From the NCBI GenBank assembly GCA_964543295.1, contig CAZIXA010000029.1, positions 1 to 25,705 of the forward strand: a stretch of DNA of 25,705 bases, in the 5' to 3' direction. This DNA is from AE-B3B sp964543295. GTDB taxonomy: Bacteria; Aerophobota; Aerophobia; Aerophobales; AE-B3A. The notes under the pieces are model-generated. The model worked only from the letters and a program-made list of their open reading frames with translations, had not been told where the DNA came from and did not search any database. A program made the translations under genes and the position numbers. Of the stretch, positions 13,767 through 21,832 are shown in pieces (position 1 is the stretch's first letter; each line of letters starts with the position of its first letter).

Positions 13767-14979
13767 ATTTTTCTTTCTTTTGGAACGTGTAGGAAGAGAA
13801 AGGGGTCTTTCTTCCGAGATCCTTTTAGAGAGCGTTAAAGAGGCTTTAACCTCGGCTTACAAGAAAAAATATGATCAATCGCCTCGGAACTTGAGAGTAA
13901 TTCTGGACGAGGGAAAAGGAAAAGTTCAAGTTCTGGTAGACAAAGAGGTAGTAGAAAAGGTGACCAATTCTGGAACAGAAATTTCTCTGGAAGAAGCTCG
14001 GAAAATCAATGACAAGATAAAATTGGCAGACCAAGTGAAAATAGAGGTTAATCCTTTCCATTTTAGTAGAATTGCTGCCAGTACTGGCAAGTACGTAATG
14101 ATGCAACAGATCGTGGAGATGGAGAAGGATCTTCTTTATGAAGAATTTAAGAAGCGGGAAGGAGAAATAATTAGTGGGACGGTGAGGTATAAAGCTGATC
14201 ACTTTATTCTCATTGATCTGGGTAAGACGGAAGGAATTCTTCCTGTAAGGGAACAACTGTTAAACAGAGAATACCGACAGGGCGAACGGGTTAGGACTTA
14301 TATCCTGAGGGTCACCCGTGAACCTAAAGGCCCTCGTATTATTCTTTCGCAGACCCACCCCATTTTTTTGAAAAGACTTTTCGAGTTGGAAGTGCCAGAA
14401 GTAGAGGAGGGAATTGTTAAAATTAGACAGATAAAGCGAGATGCAGGAAGAAGAGCTAAAGTGGTTGTAGAGTCAGGGCAGAAGAAAGTGGACGCAGTGG
14501 GAGCTTGTGTAGGCTTGCGAGGTTCTCGAATTAAGGCTATCTTGCGAGAACTAGAGGGAGAGAGAGTTGATATAATAAGATACAGTGAGGAACCTTCTGT
14601 TTTTATAAAGAATTCTCTTAAGCCAGCGGAAGTTAAGCAAGTTAAGCTTGATGAGGCCAATAAGGAAGCAAAGGTTATCGTGGCTGATGATCAACTTTCT
14701 CTGGCCATCGGGAGCAATGGAGAAAATGTGAAATTAGCAGCTAAATTAACGGGGTGGCAGATTGACATTCGGTCTCTGGGCCAGATAGACGAAGAATCAG
14801 CTTTTCTGAGAGAACTTTCTGGAGTAGGTGAGAAGACCTTGATTAGCTTAAAACAGGCTGGTTTTCTAACTCATAAAGATATTATTAGAGGAGGGATTGA
14901 GGGATTGTGCAAGGTCTCAGGAGTTGGACCTAAGCTAGCCGAGAAAATTTTTAACAGGGCTAAAGAAATTAGTCAATAG
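13753..14979 (+). CDS. nusA: Transcription termination/antitermination factor NusA
   Basis: NusA binds RNA polymerase and nascent RNA to control pausing, termination and antitermination. Order: N-terminal polymerase-binding domain (about 1-125, with SLEEARKI), S1 domain (about 133-200, GEIISGTVRY...LIDLGKTEGILP), KH1 and KH2 (about 200-345, with GACVGLRGSRIK and LAIGSNGENVKLAA), then a C-terminal helix-hairpin-helix segment (LSGVGEKTLISLKQAGF and VSGVGPKLAEKI) like the acidic-repeat/HhH tails seen in some phyla. Usual core length is about 340-350, so the 408 residues include this added tail. The start lies inside the end of proS, with no strong ribosome-binding site. No rimP precedes it, in contrast to the common rimP-nusA pair. 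Confidence 0.94.
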   Translation: MQSSEFFFLLERVGRERGLSSEILLESVKEALTSAYKKKYDQSPRNLRVILDEGKGKVQVLVDKEVVEKVTNSGTEISLEEARKINDKIKLADQVKIEVNPFHFSRIAASTGKYVMMQQIVEMEKDLLYEEFKKREGEIISGTVRYKADHFILIDLGKTEGILPVREQLLNREYRQGERVRTYILRVTREPKGPRIILSQTHPIFLKRLFELEVPEVEEGIVKIRQIKRDAGRRAKVVVESGQKKVDAVGACVGLRGSRIKAILRELEGERVDIIRYSEEPSVFIKNSLKPAEVKQVKLDEANKEAKVIVADDQLSLAIGSNGENVKLAAKLTGWQIDIRSLGQIDEESAFLRELSGVGEKTLISLKQAGFLTHKDIIRGGIEGLCKVSGVGPKLAEKIFNRAKEISQ

Positions 14980-14992
14980 ATCTTAAGGGTCA

Positions 14993-16678
14993 ATGAAAAT
15001 GATGCGGGTATATCAATTAGCTAGAAGGTTAAATTTATCCTCCGGTAAGCTTTTAAAATTACTTACTAGTTTAGGGATCGAAGCCAAAAGCAGCCTGAGC
15101 AGCCTATCCTCCAAAGAAGTTAGACAGCTAGAGGAATTGGCATTAAAGAAGAGAAAACCCTCCCCTAAAGCAAAGAAACTTTTTCCCCGGGCTCCCATAG
15201 TGACGTTGTTGGGCCATGTGGATCACGGCAAGACCTCTCTTCTGGATGCTGTACGCCAGACAGCTGTAGTTAAGGAGGAGGTAGGTGGGATCACTCAAAG
15301 AATCGGAGCTTCAGAGGTGGAGTTTCAAGGGAAAAGAATAGTTTTTATTGACACTCCGGGCCACGAGGCTTTTACAGCTATGCGGGCGCATGGAGCTCAG
15401 GTTACTGATATCGCGGTTCTGGTAATCGCTGCTGATGATGGAGTTATGCCTCAGACGGTCGAAGCAATCGATCATGCTCGAGCAGCTAAGGTTCCTATCG
15501 TAGTTGCTGTAAATAAAATAGATAAGAGTGAGGCCAAACCAGACCAGGTCAAAAGACAACTCAATAAATATGATTTAACTCCCGAAGAATGGGGAGGAAA
15601 GACCATCTGTGTGGAGGTCTCCGCCTTAACTAAAGAGGGATTAGATGGATTGTTAGAGATGATCCTTTTGGAAGCAGAAATGCTTGAGCTAACCTCAGAT
15701 CCTGAGGGGGATTTTAAGGCGGTAGTAATCGAGGGGGAAATGGATCGTCAGAAAGGTCCCTGCTCGACCATATTGATTCAGGAGGGTGGTCTAAAAATAG
15801 GAGATATTCTGGTAGGAGGGGCCAGTTTTGGGAAGGTAAGGGCTTTAATCAATTGGAAGGGGAAAAAGTTAAAAGAAGCGGGTCCTTCCACACCGGTAAG
15901 AGTTTTGGGACTTTCCGACATAGGAACTCCCGGAGGTATATTTAGAAAAGTTGAAACTGAGAGAAAAGCTCGTCAGTTAGCGGAAGAGGTCAGGATAGAA
16001 GAAAGAGCAAAGAGCTTAACCAAAAGAGATACGATAACTTTGGAAAGTCTTTACCAGGATGAGGTGAAGGAGAAAAAGGCTCTTAATATTATCCTGAAGG
16101 CAGATACTCAGGGGTCATTAAAAGCTCTCAGAGATGTTTTGAGTAATTTAGAAGATGAGGAGGTGAAGATAAAAGTAGTTCATGGGGGAATAGGAGAAGT
16201 AAATAAATCCGATGTTCTCCTCGCCGCTGCTTCAAAAGGTATAGTAATTAGTTTTAACGTAGGGACACTTTCGGAGAGCCGCAGCTTAGCTACAGATGAG
16301 AGAGTAGAGATAAGATCCTATCAGGTCATATATGAAATGATTGATGATATCAAGAAGAGCATGCAAGGTCTTTTAGAACCCCAGTATGAAGAGGTAGAGA
16401 TAGGAGAAGTTGAAGTTCGGAATACTTTTAGAATCCCAAAAGTAGGAGTTGTGGCAGGTTCTTACGTTACCACAGGTAAAATAGTTAGGGGCAGCAAAGT
16501 CAAAGTTTTTAGAGGAGATGAGATAGTGGGAGAAGGTGTGGTTAGCAGTCTTAAACGTTTTGACAGAGATGTAAGTGAGGTTCTCACAGGACTAGAGTGC
16601 GGAGTAAATGTAGAGGGTTTTAACGCGGTAAGAAAAGGTGATCTAATTAAAGTTTACGAAACAAGAAGAGTTCGTTAA
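14993..16678 (+). CDS. infB: Translation initiation factor IF-2 (short form)
   Basis: A GTPase that delivers initiator tRNA to the 30S subunit. N-terminal IF2_N helix bundle (about 1-50, VYQLARRLNLSSGKLLKLL), a short basic linker, then the G domain: G1 GHVDHGKTS, the switch GGITQRIGA (usually GGITQHIGA), G3 DTPGHE, G4 NKID, G5 SAL. Domains II, III and the tRNA-binding C-terminal domain follow, including ILKADTQGSLKAL and GLECGVNV. At 561 residues it is much shorter than the 700-900 of common bacterial forms because the N-terminal extension is minimal. ATG 14993 follows nusA by 13 bp with aaggg upstream; in-frame ATGs at 14999 and 15002 are possible alternatives. Confidence 0.96.
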   Translation: MKMMRVYQLARRLNLSSGKLLKLLTSLGIEAKSSLSSLSSKEVRQLEELALKKRKPSPKAKKLFPRAPIVTLLGHVDHGKTSLLDAVRQTAVVKEEVGGITQRIGASEVEFQGKRIVFIDTPGHEAFTAMRAHGAQVTDIAVLVIAADDGVMPQTVEAIDHARAAKVPIVVAVNKIDKSEAKPDQVKRQLNKYDLTPEEWGGKTICVEVSALTKEGLDGLLEMILLEAEMLELTSDPEGDFKAVVIEGEMDRQKGPCSTILIQEGGLKIGDILVGGASFGKVRALINWKGKKLKEAGPSTPVRVLGLSDIGTPGGIFRKVETERKARQLAEEVRIEERAKSLTKRDTITLESLYQDEVKEKKALNIILKADTQGSLKALRDVLSNLEDEEVKIKVVHGGIGEVNKSDVLLAAASKGIVISFNVGTLSESRSLATDERVEIRSYQVIYEMIDDIKKSMQGLLEPQYEEVEIGEVEVRNTFRIPKVGVVAGSYVTTGKIVRGSKVKVFRGDEIVGEGVVSSLKRFDRDVSEVLTGLECGVNVEGFNAVRKGDLIKVYETRRVR

Positions 16679-16684
16679 GCAAAA

Positions 16685-16966
16685 ATGGTCATAGGAATTT
16701 TAGAGCTGGAAATTAAGATATTTTCCAGTAATTCTTTGAAAGATAAGCGGCGGATCATAAAAAGCTTAACTGACCGCATACGCAATAATTTCAATGTCTC
16801 TGTCTCTGAAATCAGACATCAGGATCTGTGGCAAAGAGCAGGTTTGGGTATAGCTCTTTTGACTACCGAGGGAAGGTTTGCTCAGCGTATGTTGTCTAAG
16901 ATTGTTAACTTTATCAAAGAAGATAAAAAGATCTCCCTCATAGATTCCAAGATGGAGATAATGTAG
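16685..16966 (+). CDS. ylxP: YlxP/DUF503 family protein
   Basis: A 93-residue protein of the DUF503 family, found in nusA/infB operons next to rbfA; its biochemical role is not settled, though ribosome biogenesis is often suggested. MVIGILELEIKIFSSNSLKDKRRIIKSL with VSVSEIRHQDLWQRAGLGIALLTTE is the family pattern: a beta strand, the LKDKR motif, then a conserved histidine/aspartate pair. Its length is the family norm, so it is complete. It begins 6 bp after infB with no ribosome-binding site of its own. Its TAG stop touches the inverted repeat that follows. Confidence 0.9.
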   Translation: MVIGILELEIKIFSSNSLKDKRRIIKSLTDRIRNNFNVSVSEIRHQDLWQRAGLGIALLTTEGRFAQRMLSKIVNFIKEDKKISLIDSKMEIM

Positions 16967-17098
16967 AAAATGGGGACGTGATGAAAAAAATGGGGACGTG
17001 ATTATTTTTTGCTAGGTCGTTCTTCTAACAGTACAGTTATTTTCTTTTCCAAAAAATAATCACGTCCCCATTTTTTTCCATTTTCCTCCCCATTTTCC
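16966..17098. mobile_element. Palindromic MITE/REP-like element between ylxP and truB
   Basis: A perfect 29-bp inverted repeat: 16983-17011 (centre tggggacgtgattatttttt) with 17050-17078, around a 38-nt loop. Outside it lies a second inverted pair, gaaaatgggga (16966-16976) and tccccattttc (17087-17097). The core aaaatggggacgtgat also occurs twice in tandem on the left, offset by 20 bp (16967 and 16987). The element starts on the last base of the ylxP stop and has no ORF. The size, palindromy and insertion point fit a non-autonomous mobile element; from memory ggggacgt-type palindromes are common near IS200/RAYT-type transposases, but none is in this window. Transcribed, it would form a very stable stem between two genes of one operon. 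Confidence 0.75.
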
Positions 17099-17123
17099 AA
17101 GATTCCCAAAATAGGTAAGGATC

Positions 17124-18053
17124 ATGGATGGACTATTATTGATAGATAAGCCGAAAGGGTTGACCTCTCATGATGTTGTGGAGAGAATCAGGCAGCTCCT
17201 TAAGATAAGGAAGGTGGGACATACCGGAACACTGGACCCACAAGCAAGTGGGCTTCTCTTGATATGTTTAGGCCGGGCTACCAAGCTGAGCCGTTTTCTA
17301 CAGGATTTGGACAAAACTTATCAGGGCGAGATGATTTTTGGTATGACCACCACCAGTTTTGATGGTCAGGGAGAGGTAGTAGAGGAGAAAAACGCCTCGG
17401 ATTTGTCCAAAGCCAAAGCAGAGGAGCTTTTTGCTCGTTTTAGGGGAAAAGTAATCCAGACTCCTCCTATGTGGTCTGCTGTTCACTGGAAGGGAAAGAG
17501 ACTCTATGAAATAGCCAGAGATGGACTGGAGGTTGAGCGTATACCAAGGAAAATTTGGATTTATGAGCTTGAGCTGGTGGATTTCGTCTCTAACCATCAT
17601 CCTAGAGTAAAGTTTAAAATACGCTGCTCTAAAGGCACTTACGTCAGGAGTTTATGTGCCGATATAGGGAGGGTTTCTGGTTTTGGAGCCTACCAGGCTG
17701 CGCTTTGCCGAACTAAGGTAGGTCCTTTTGATTTAAAGCAAGCCAAGAGATTGAAGGATTTAGGAGAAAAGATAGCCAATGGCAAAGAGGAAGGAATTGT
17801 TTGTTCTTTGAAAGATTCTTTACCGCACCTGCCCTTGGTCAAGATAAAATCTGGAGTGGAGAAGATAGTCAAGTGGGGCAGGCCTCTATATTTATCTCAT
17901 CTAGATTTCTTACCCAAGGAATTGGGAAAAGGCGATAAGGTTCGGTTATGCAGCCAAGGAGGAGAGCTTCTAGCAGTAGCCATAAGTCTGCAAGAAGAAT
18001 CTCATTTTTGTAAAGATAAGATAGGCTTTAAATATCTGAGAGTACTTATTTAA
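17124..18053 (+). CDS. truB: tRNA pseudouridine(55) synthase TruB
   Basis: Converts U55 of tRNA to pseudouridine in the T-psi-C loop. The N-terminal IDKPKGLTSHDVV and KVGHTGTLDPQASGLL blocks are diagnostic; D38 in TLDP is the catalytic aspartate. Further motifs are YQGEMIFG, TPPMWSAVHWKGKRLYEIAR, and RCSKGTYVRSLCADIG. A C-terminal extension (about 230-309) resembles a PUA-type tail. At 309 residues it is of normal length. ATG 17124 has taagga just upstream, after the palindromic element. It is followed 1 bp later by ribF. Confidence 0.96.
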   Translation: MDGLLLIDKPKGLTSHDVVERIRQLLKIRKVGHTGTLDPQASGLLLICLGRATKLSRFLQDLDKTYQGEMIFGMTTTSFDGQGEVVEEKNASDLSKAKAEELFARFRGKVIQTPPMWSAVHWKGKRLYEIARDGLEVERIPRKIWIYELELVDFVSNHHPRVKFKIRCSKGTYVRSLCADIGRVSGFGAYQAALCRTKVGPFDLKQAKRLKDLGEKIANGKEEGIVCSLKDSLPHLPLVKIKSGVEKIVKWGRPLYLSHLDFLPKELGKGDKVRLCSQGGELLAVAISLQEESHFCKDKIGFKYLRVLI

Positions 18054-18054
18054 G

Positions 18055-18987
18055 ATGGAGGTTAAAAGAAAATTTCTCCCCAAGGAAAAACTGGCACACA
18101 TTATTCTTACCATTGGTTTTTATGATGGAATTCACAAGGGACACCAAAAGATTCTCACTCAGCTAGTTAAGGAGGCAAAGCGGAAGGGGGGAAAAAGTTG
18201 TGTGATTAGCTTTGTCTCTCATCCTTCGGAACATTTCTCTGGCCAGCCTTTGCTTCTTCTAACCACCTGGGAAGAAAAGAAGAAGATTCTTGCCGAATTA
18301 GATATAGACTTACTGTTGATTTTATCCTTTACCTCTAATTTTGCGCGTCTTTCTCCGTATTCCTTTGTGAAACAACTGAGCAGTAACTTAGAGATTGAAG
18401 AAGTGGTGGTAGGGGAAGATTTTATATTTGGTAAAGATAGAAAGGGAGATGTGAGGTGGCTAAAGGAGGCAGCAAATGAGTTTGGATACAAGCTCAAGCT
18501 AATTCCTCTTCTCAAAGTAGAAAAGAAAAAGCTGAGCAGTTCTTTGATTCGTGAGTGGTTGAAAGAAGGAAAGATAGAAAAGGTGAGCCAATGGCTGGGT
18601 CGACATCCCACAATCCTTGGCAAGGTGGTGAGGGGGAAGAGACGGGGTCGAGCTCTTGGTTATCCCACCGCCAACCTGGAACCTCATCCCCATAAACTTT
18701 TACCTGCCTCGGGGGTATATGCCGGTAAACTTAGTTTAAAGGGAAATTGTTACAAGGCAATAGTAAACGTGGGGGCTAAACCGACTTTTGGTGATAGTTC
18801 CTTTGGCATTGAGGTACACATAATAAAATTTAAGGGGAATATTTATGGAGAGACGATTAAAATCGAGTTAGTTGACAAAATTCGGGGAATAGAAAAGTTT
18901 GCCTCCTTTGCGGGCTTGGCGGAAAGAATAAAGAAAGATAGAAAAGAGGCAGACAGGATTCTGGAGGGATTCAACTGTCTTTCATGA
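18055..18987 (+). CDS. ribF: Bifunctional riboflavin kinase/FMN adenylyltransferase RibF
   Basis: Makes FMN from riboflavin and then FAD. The N-terminal adenylyltransferase domain has IGFYDGIHKGHQKIL (nucleotidyl-transfer motif), GEDFIFG and SSSLIREWLKEGKI. The C-terminal kinase domain carries VVRGKRRGRALGYPTANLEP, with the PTAN motif, and YAGKL. The family usually has G-x-FDG-VH in the first motif; here it reads GFYDGIH. At 310 residues it is normal. It starts one base after the truB stop without a clear ribosome-binding site, so coupling is likely. Its product supplies FAD for the acyl-CoA dehydrogenase and Etf proteins. The 3' end overlaps the PEPCK gene by 4 bp. Confidence 0.95.
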   Translation: MEVKRKFLPKEKLAHIILTIGFYDGIHKGHQKILTQLVKEAKRKGGKSCVISFVSHPSEHFSGQPLLLLTTWEEKKKILAELDIDLLLILSFTSNFARLSPYSFVKQLSSNLEIEEVVVGEDFIFGKDRKGDVRWLKEAANEFGYKLKLIPLLKVEKKKLSSSLIREWLKEGKIEKVSQWLGRHPTILGKVVRGKRRGRALGYPTANLEPHPHKLLPASGVYAGKLSLKGNCYKAIVNVGAKPTFGDSSFGIEVHIIKFKGNIYGETIKIELVDKIRGIEKFASFAGLAERIKKDRKEADRILEGFNCLS

Positions 18988-20882
18988 AGGAAAAAAGTTG
19001 TGTAAAATTGCTTGGAAAAAAGTGTAAAGCAGATAGCTACAAAAAGCTAATGGCGTTGGACAATCCAAAGCTTGTTGATTTTGTAGCAAAATATGTGGAG
19101 CATTGTAATCCTGCTTCTGTTTTTGTCCGCACTGATTCTGCTGAAGACGCTCAGTATATTAGAAACGAGGCATTAGAAAATAGAGAGGAGGAAAAACTAG
19201 CCATTGAAGGTCATACAGTCCATTTTGACGGATATGATGACCAGGCAAGGGATAAAGATAAAACCAAATATCTTCTTCCCCCTGATATGGATCTTGGTAC
19301 CCATATTAATGCAATAGATCGAGGAAAAGGGCTTAAGGAAGTACATGAATACCTGAAAAATATTATGCGCGGAAAAGAGGTATATGTTTGTTTCTTCTGT
19401 TTAGGCCCAACAAACTCTGAGTTCTCAATTCCATGTGTTCAGATGACCGATTCAGGCTATGTTGCCCACAGCGAAGGCATTCTCTATAGAAGTGGATACG
19501 AGGAGTTCAAGAAAATCGGGCATTCCCATGAATTTTTCAAATTTGTTCACAGTGCAGGCGTTCTGGAAAATGGGGTAAGTAAAAATATTGATAGGCGCAG
19601 GATATACATAGATATAAAAGAGAATGTAGTTTTCAGCACAAATACCCAGTACGGCGGAAATACTATCGGACTTAAAAAACTTGCTATGCGGTTGGCTATC
19701 CAAAAGGCTTCGCGGGAAGGGTGGCTGACTGAGCATATGTTCGTTATAGGGGTTCATGGTCCGGGCGGTCGGGTGAGCTACTTCACAGGCGCTTTCCCAA
19801 GTGCATGTGGTAAAACTGCCACTTCCATGTTAAGAGGTGAGACCATTGTCGGTGATGATATAGCATTTTTGAGGAAGAAAAATGGAAAGATCCGTGCTGT
19901 AAATGCTGAATGGGGAATATTTGGAATTATCAGAGGTGTTAATTCAAAAGATGATCCCTTAATCTGGGAAGCTCTCAATTCTCCCGGAGAAATAATTTTC
20001 TCTAACGTTCTGGTAACTGATGATAGGATTCCATACTGGATTGGAAAAGATGAGGATCCTCCCAAAAAGGGTATTAATCATTCTGGAAAGTGGACTATAG
20101 GGAAAAAAGATTCAAATGGTAACCAGATACCTCAGTCCCACAAGAATGCAAGATATACCATCTGTATAAGTGGGTTAAAAAATTGTGATCCAAAGCTAGA
20201 TGATCCTCGAGGAGTAATAGTAAGTGGGATAATTTACGGAGGTAGAGATTCTGACACATTCGTACCTGTGAAGCAGGCCTTTGATTGGAGCCACGGAATA
20301 TTGACCATAGGTGCAACATTAGAGTCAGAAACCACAGCAGCAACTCTTGGAAAAGAGGGTGTAAGAAAGTTCAATCCTATGTCCAATCTTGATTTTTTGT
20401 CAATTACTGTTGGTAAATTTATCTATAATAATCTTGAATTCAGCAGTGCTATAGATAAGCCACCGTCTATCTTCTCTGTTAACTACTTCTTGAAGGATGA
20501 AAATGGCAAATATATGAATGCGATGAATGATAAATATGTCTGGATTAAATGGATGGAGCTAAGGGTTAACGGGGATATAGGTGCAATTAAAACTCCAACA
20601 GGTTATATCCCGAAATACAAAGACCTTAAGAGATTGTTTAGAGAAGTCCTTGATAAAGATTATGTTGAGGAAGATTATGCAGAGCAGTTCACCTTAAGAA
20701 TTCCAGAGAATCTTGCAAAAATCGAAAGGATTGTCAAAATCTACAAAACAAAGGTTACCGACACTCCCAAGGTTTTGTTTGAAACCCTTGAAGAACAGAA
20801 AAAGAGACTAGAAGCTGCCAGAACAAAATACGGAGATTACGTCCCACCGCATGTATTTGATAAAACAGCTTATCAGGAATGA
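18984..20882 (+). CDS. pckG: Phosphoenolpyruvate carboxykinase (GTP-type)
   Basis: Interconverts oxaloacetate and PEP with GTP/GDP, for gluconeogenesis or anaplerosis. The 632-residue length, the ACGKT P-loop (AFPSACGKTATSM, with C275, K277 and T278), GDDIAFLRKK and NTQYGGNTIGLKKL are the GTP-dependent pattern; ATP-dependent PEPCK is shorter and differs. Start ATG overlaps the ribF stop by 4 bp and no strong Shine-Dalgarno precedes it. It is an odd neighbour for the truB-ribF block, and its third-position A/T use looks higher than that of the flanking genes by eye. Together with the GxxxExxY remnant right behind it this hints at insertion between ribF and birA. Function is secure; the origin by transfer is inference. 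Confidence 0.95.
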   Translation: MKEKSCVKLLGKKCKADSYKKLMALDNPKLVDFVAKYVEHCNPASVFVRTDSAEDAQYIRNEALENREEEKLAIEGHTVHFDGYDDQARDKDKTKYLLPPDMDLGTHINAIDRGKGLKEVHEYLKNIMRGKEVYVCFFCLGPTNSEFSIPCVQMTDSGYVAHSEGILYRSGYEEFKKIGHSHEFFKFVHSAGVLENGVSKNIDRRRIYIDIKENVVFSTNTQYGGNTIGLKKLAMRLAIQKASREGWLTEHMFVIGVHGPGGRVSYFTGAFPSACGKTATSMLRGETIVGDDIAFLRKKNGKIRAVNAEWGIFGIIRGVNSKDDPLIWEALNSPGEIIFSNVLVTDDRIPYWIGKDEDPPKKGINHSGKWTIGKKDSNGNQIPQSHKNARYTICISGLKNCDPKLDDPRGVIVSGIIYGGRDSDTFVPVKQAFDWSHGILTIGATLESETTAATLGKEGVRKFNPMSNLDFLSITVGKFIYNNLEFSSAIDKPPSIFSVNYFLKDENGKYMNAMNDKYVWIKWMELRVNGDIGAIKTPTGYIPKYKDLKRLFREVLDKDYVEEDYAEQFTLRIPENLAKIERIVKIYKTKVTDTPKVLFETLEEQKKRLEAARTKYGDYVPPHVFDKTAYQE

Positions 20883-20952
20883 ACTGTTCACCGCAAAGAT
20901 CGCAGAGTGCCCAGAGATGAACACGTTTGGGTTTATTGAGTTTATTGAGTTG

Positions 20953-21057
20953 AAAAATAAGGCAACAACTATTGAAGGTGGCTTATTATTGAATTTTGGC
21001 AGAAAACCAGAATTCAAAAGATTTGTATATGATAATAAAAGAAAAATATCAGCGTAA
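20953..21057 (+). pseudogene. C-terminal remnant of a GxxxExxY-family gene
   Basis: After the pckG stop there is a non-coding stretch with accgcaaagatcgcagag, a phrase often seen beside GxxxExxY genes, and a tttattgag tandem repeat. Then a frame encodes NKATTIEGGLLLNFGRKPEF followed by KRFVYDNKRKISA and a TAA at 21055-21057. LLxNFG-x-x-PEFKRxV is the C-terminal end of the GxxxExxY family (about 120 residues). The N-terminal part, with the GxxxExxY motif itself, is absent. It overlaps the 5' end of birA. The homology call is by eye from the motif; the function of the parent family is unknown. Confidence 0.65.
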
Positions 21058-21832
21058 ATCTGTGGCTGGCCAGTTACAATCAGTGTTTGGTAAAGAAGTC
21101 CATCATTACTTCTGTTTAGAATCCACCAATAAAGTAGCTTATTTGCTTGCCAAAAAAGGAGCAGAAGAGGGGACAGTGGTGGTAGCTGATGAGCAAACTC
21201 ATGGAGAAGGAAGGGGGGATCATTACTGGTATTCTCCTCAAGGGGGATTATGGTTTTCTCTTATTTTGCGTCCTCGCATGATATCTTCCGAGGCTTGTCG
21301 GCTGAGCATTCTGGGAGCCACCGGAATTGCTATGAGTATAGATAGACTATTTTCTTCGCTTAAGGTGAGGATTCGGTGGCCCAACGATGTGGTGATAAAG
21401 GACAAAAAGGTGGCAGGGGTGTTGGTCAAAGTGAGAGCTGAAAGATCCGACGTGAACTTTGCCATCATGGGCATAGGAGTTAATCTGAATGTTCGGGAAT
21501 TTCCTTCACCCCTGTCTTTTATAGCAACTTCATTGATCAAGGAAACCGGAGACTCAATCTCAAAAAAAAGGTTCCTTGAGTGCGCGTTAGAAGAGCTAGA
21601 AAATCTATATTACTCCTCTCAAGTCAATGTTCGCATGCTTTTAGAAAAAGCTCGCTTATTTTCGTCTTTACTGGGCCGGCAGGTAGAGGTTGTGACTACT
21701 GAGGGAAAGTTTCAAGGTCTAGCACAGGATTTAGACGAAGACGGTGGACTGGTCCTGAGATTAGAGAGTGGACTACACAAAAAGATCCTTCCTGAGGAAG
21801 GATATATCAAGGAAAGGCCCCCAAAGACATGA
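21029..21832 (+). CDS. birA: Biotin-protein ligase BirA (no HTH domain)
   Basis: Attaches biotin to acceptor lysines of carboxylases, through biotinyl-AMP. Catalytic domain landmarks: HHYFCLESTNKVAY, VVADEQTHGEGRGDHYWYSP, GGLWFSLILRP, RWPNDVVIKDKKVAGVLV and a C-terminal SH3-like part (GRQVEVVTTEG). The biotin/AMP loop is GEGRGD where E. coli has GRGRRG; the catalytic arginine (R118 in E. coli) is kept while neighbours differ. There is no N-terminal helix-turn-helix, so it is a group I, non-repressor ligase. Starts are uncertain: TTG 20996 reads through a gene remnant, ATG 21029 is chosen, and GTG 21062 is also possible; none has a good ribosome-binding site. Overlaps coaX by 4 bp. Confidence 0.9.
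   Translation: MIIKEKYQRKSVAGQLQSVFGKEVHHYFCLESTNKVAYLLAKKGAEEGTVVVADEQTHGEGRGDHYWYSPQGGLWFSLILRPRMISSEACRLSILGATGIAMSIDRLFSSLKVRIRWPNDVVIKDKKVAGVLVKVRAERSDVNFAIMGIGVNLNVREFPSPLSFIATSLIKETGDSISKKRFLECALEELENLYYSSQVNVRMLLEKARLFSSLLGRQVEVVTTEGKFQGLAQDLDEDGGLVLRLESGLHKKILPEEGYIKERPPKT

Noticed and set aside
13846..14256. 136-codon minus-strand frame inside nusA
   Set aside because: Shadow of nusA; aromatic-rich translation with no family features.
20996..21028. TTG 20996 as the birA start
   Set aside because: The added residues overlap the GxxxExxY remnant in another frame, and lack a ribosome-binding site.
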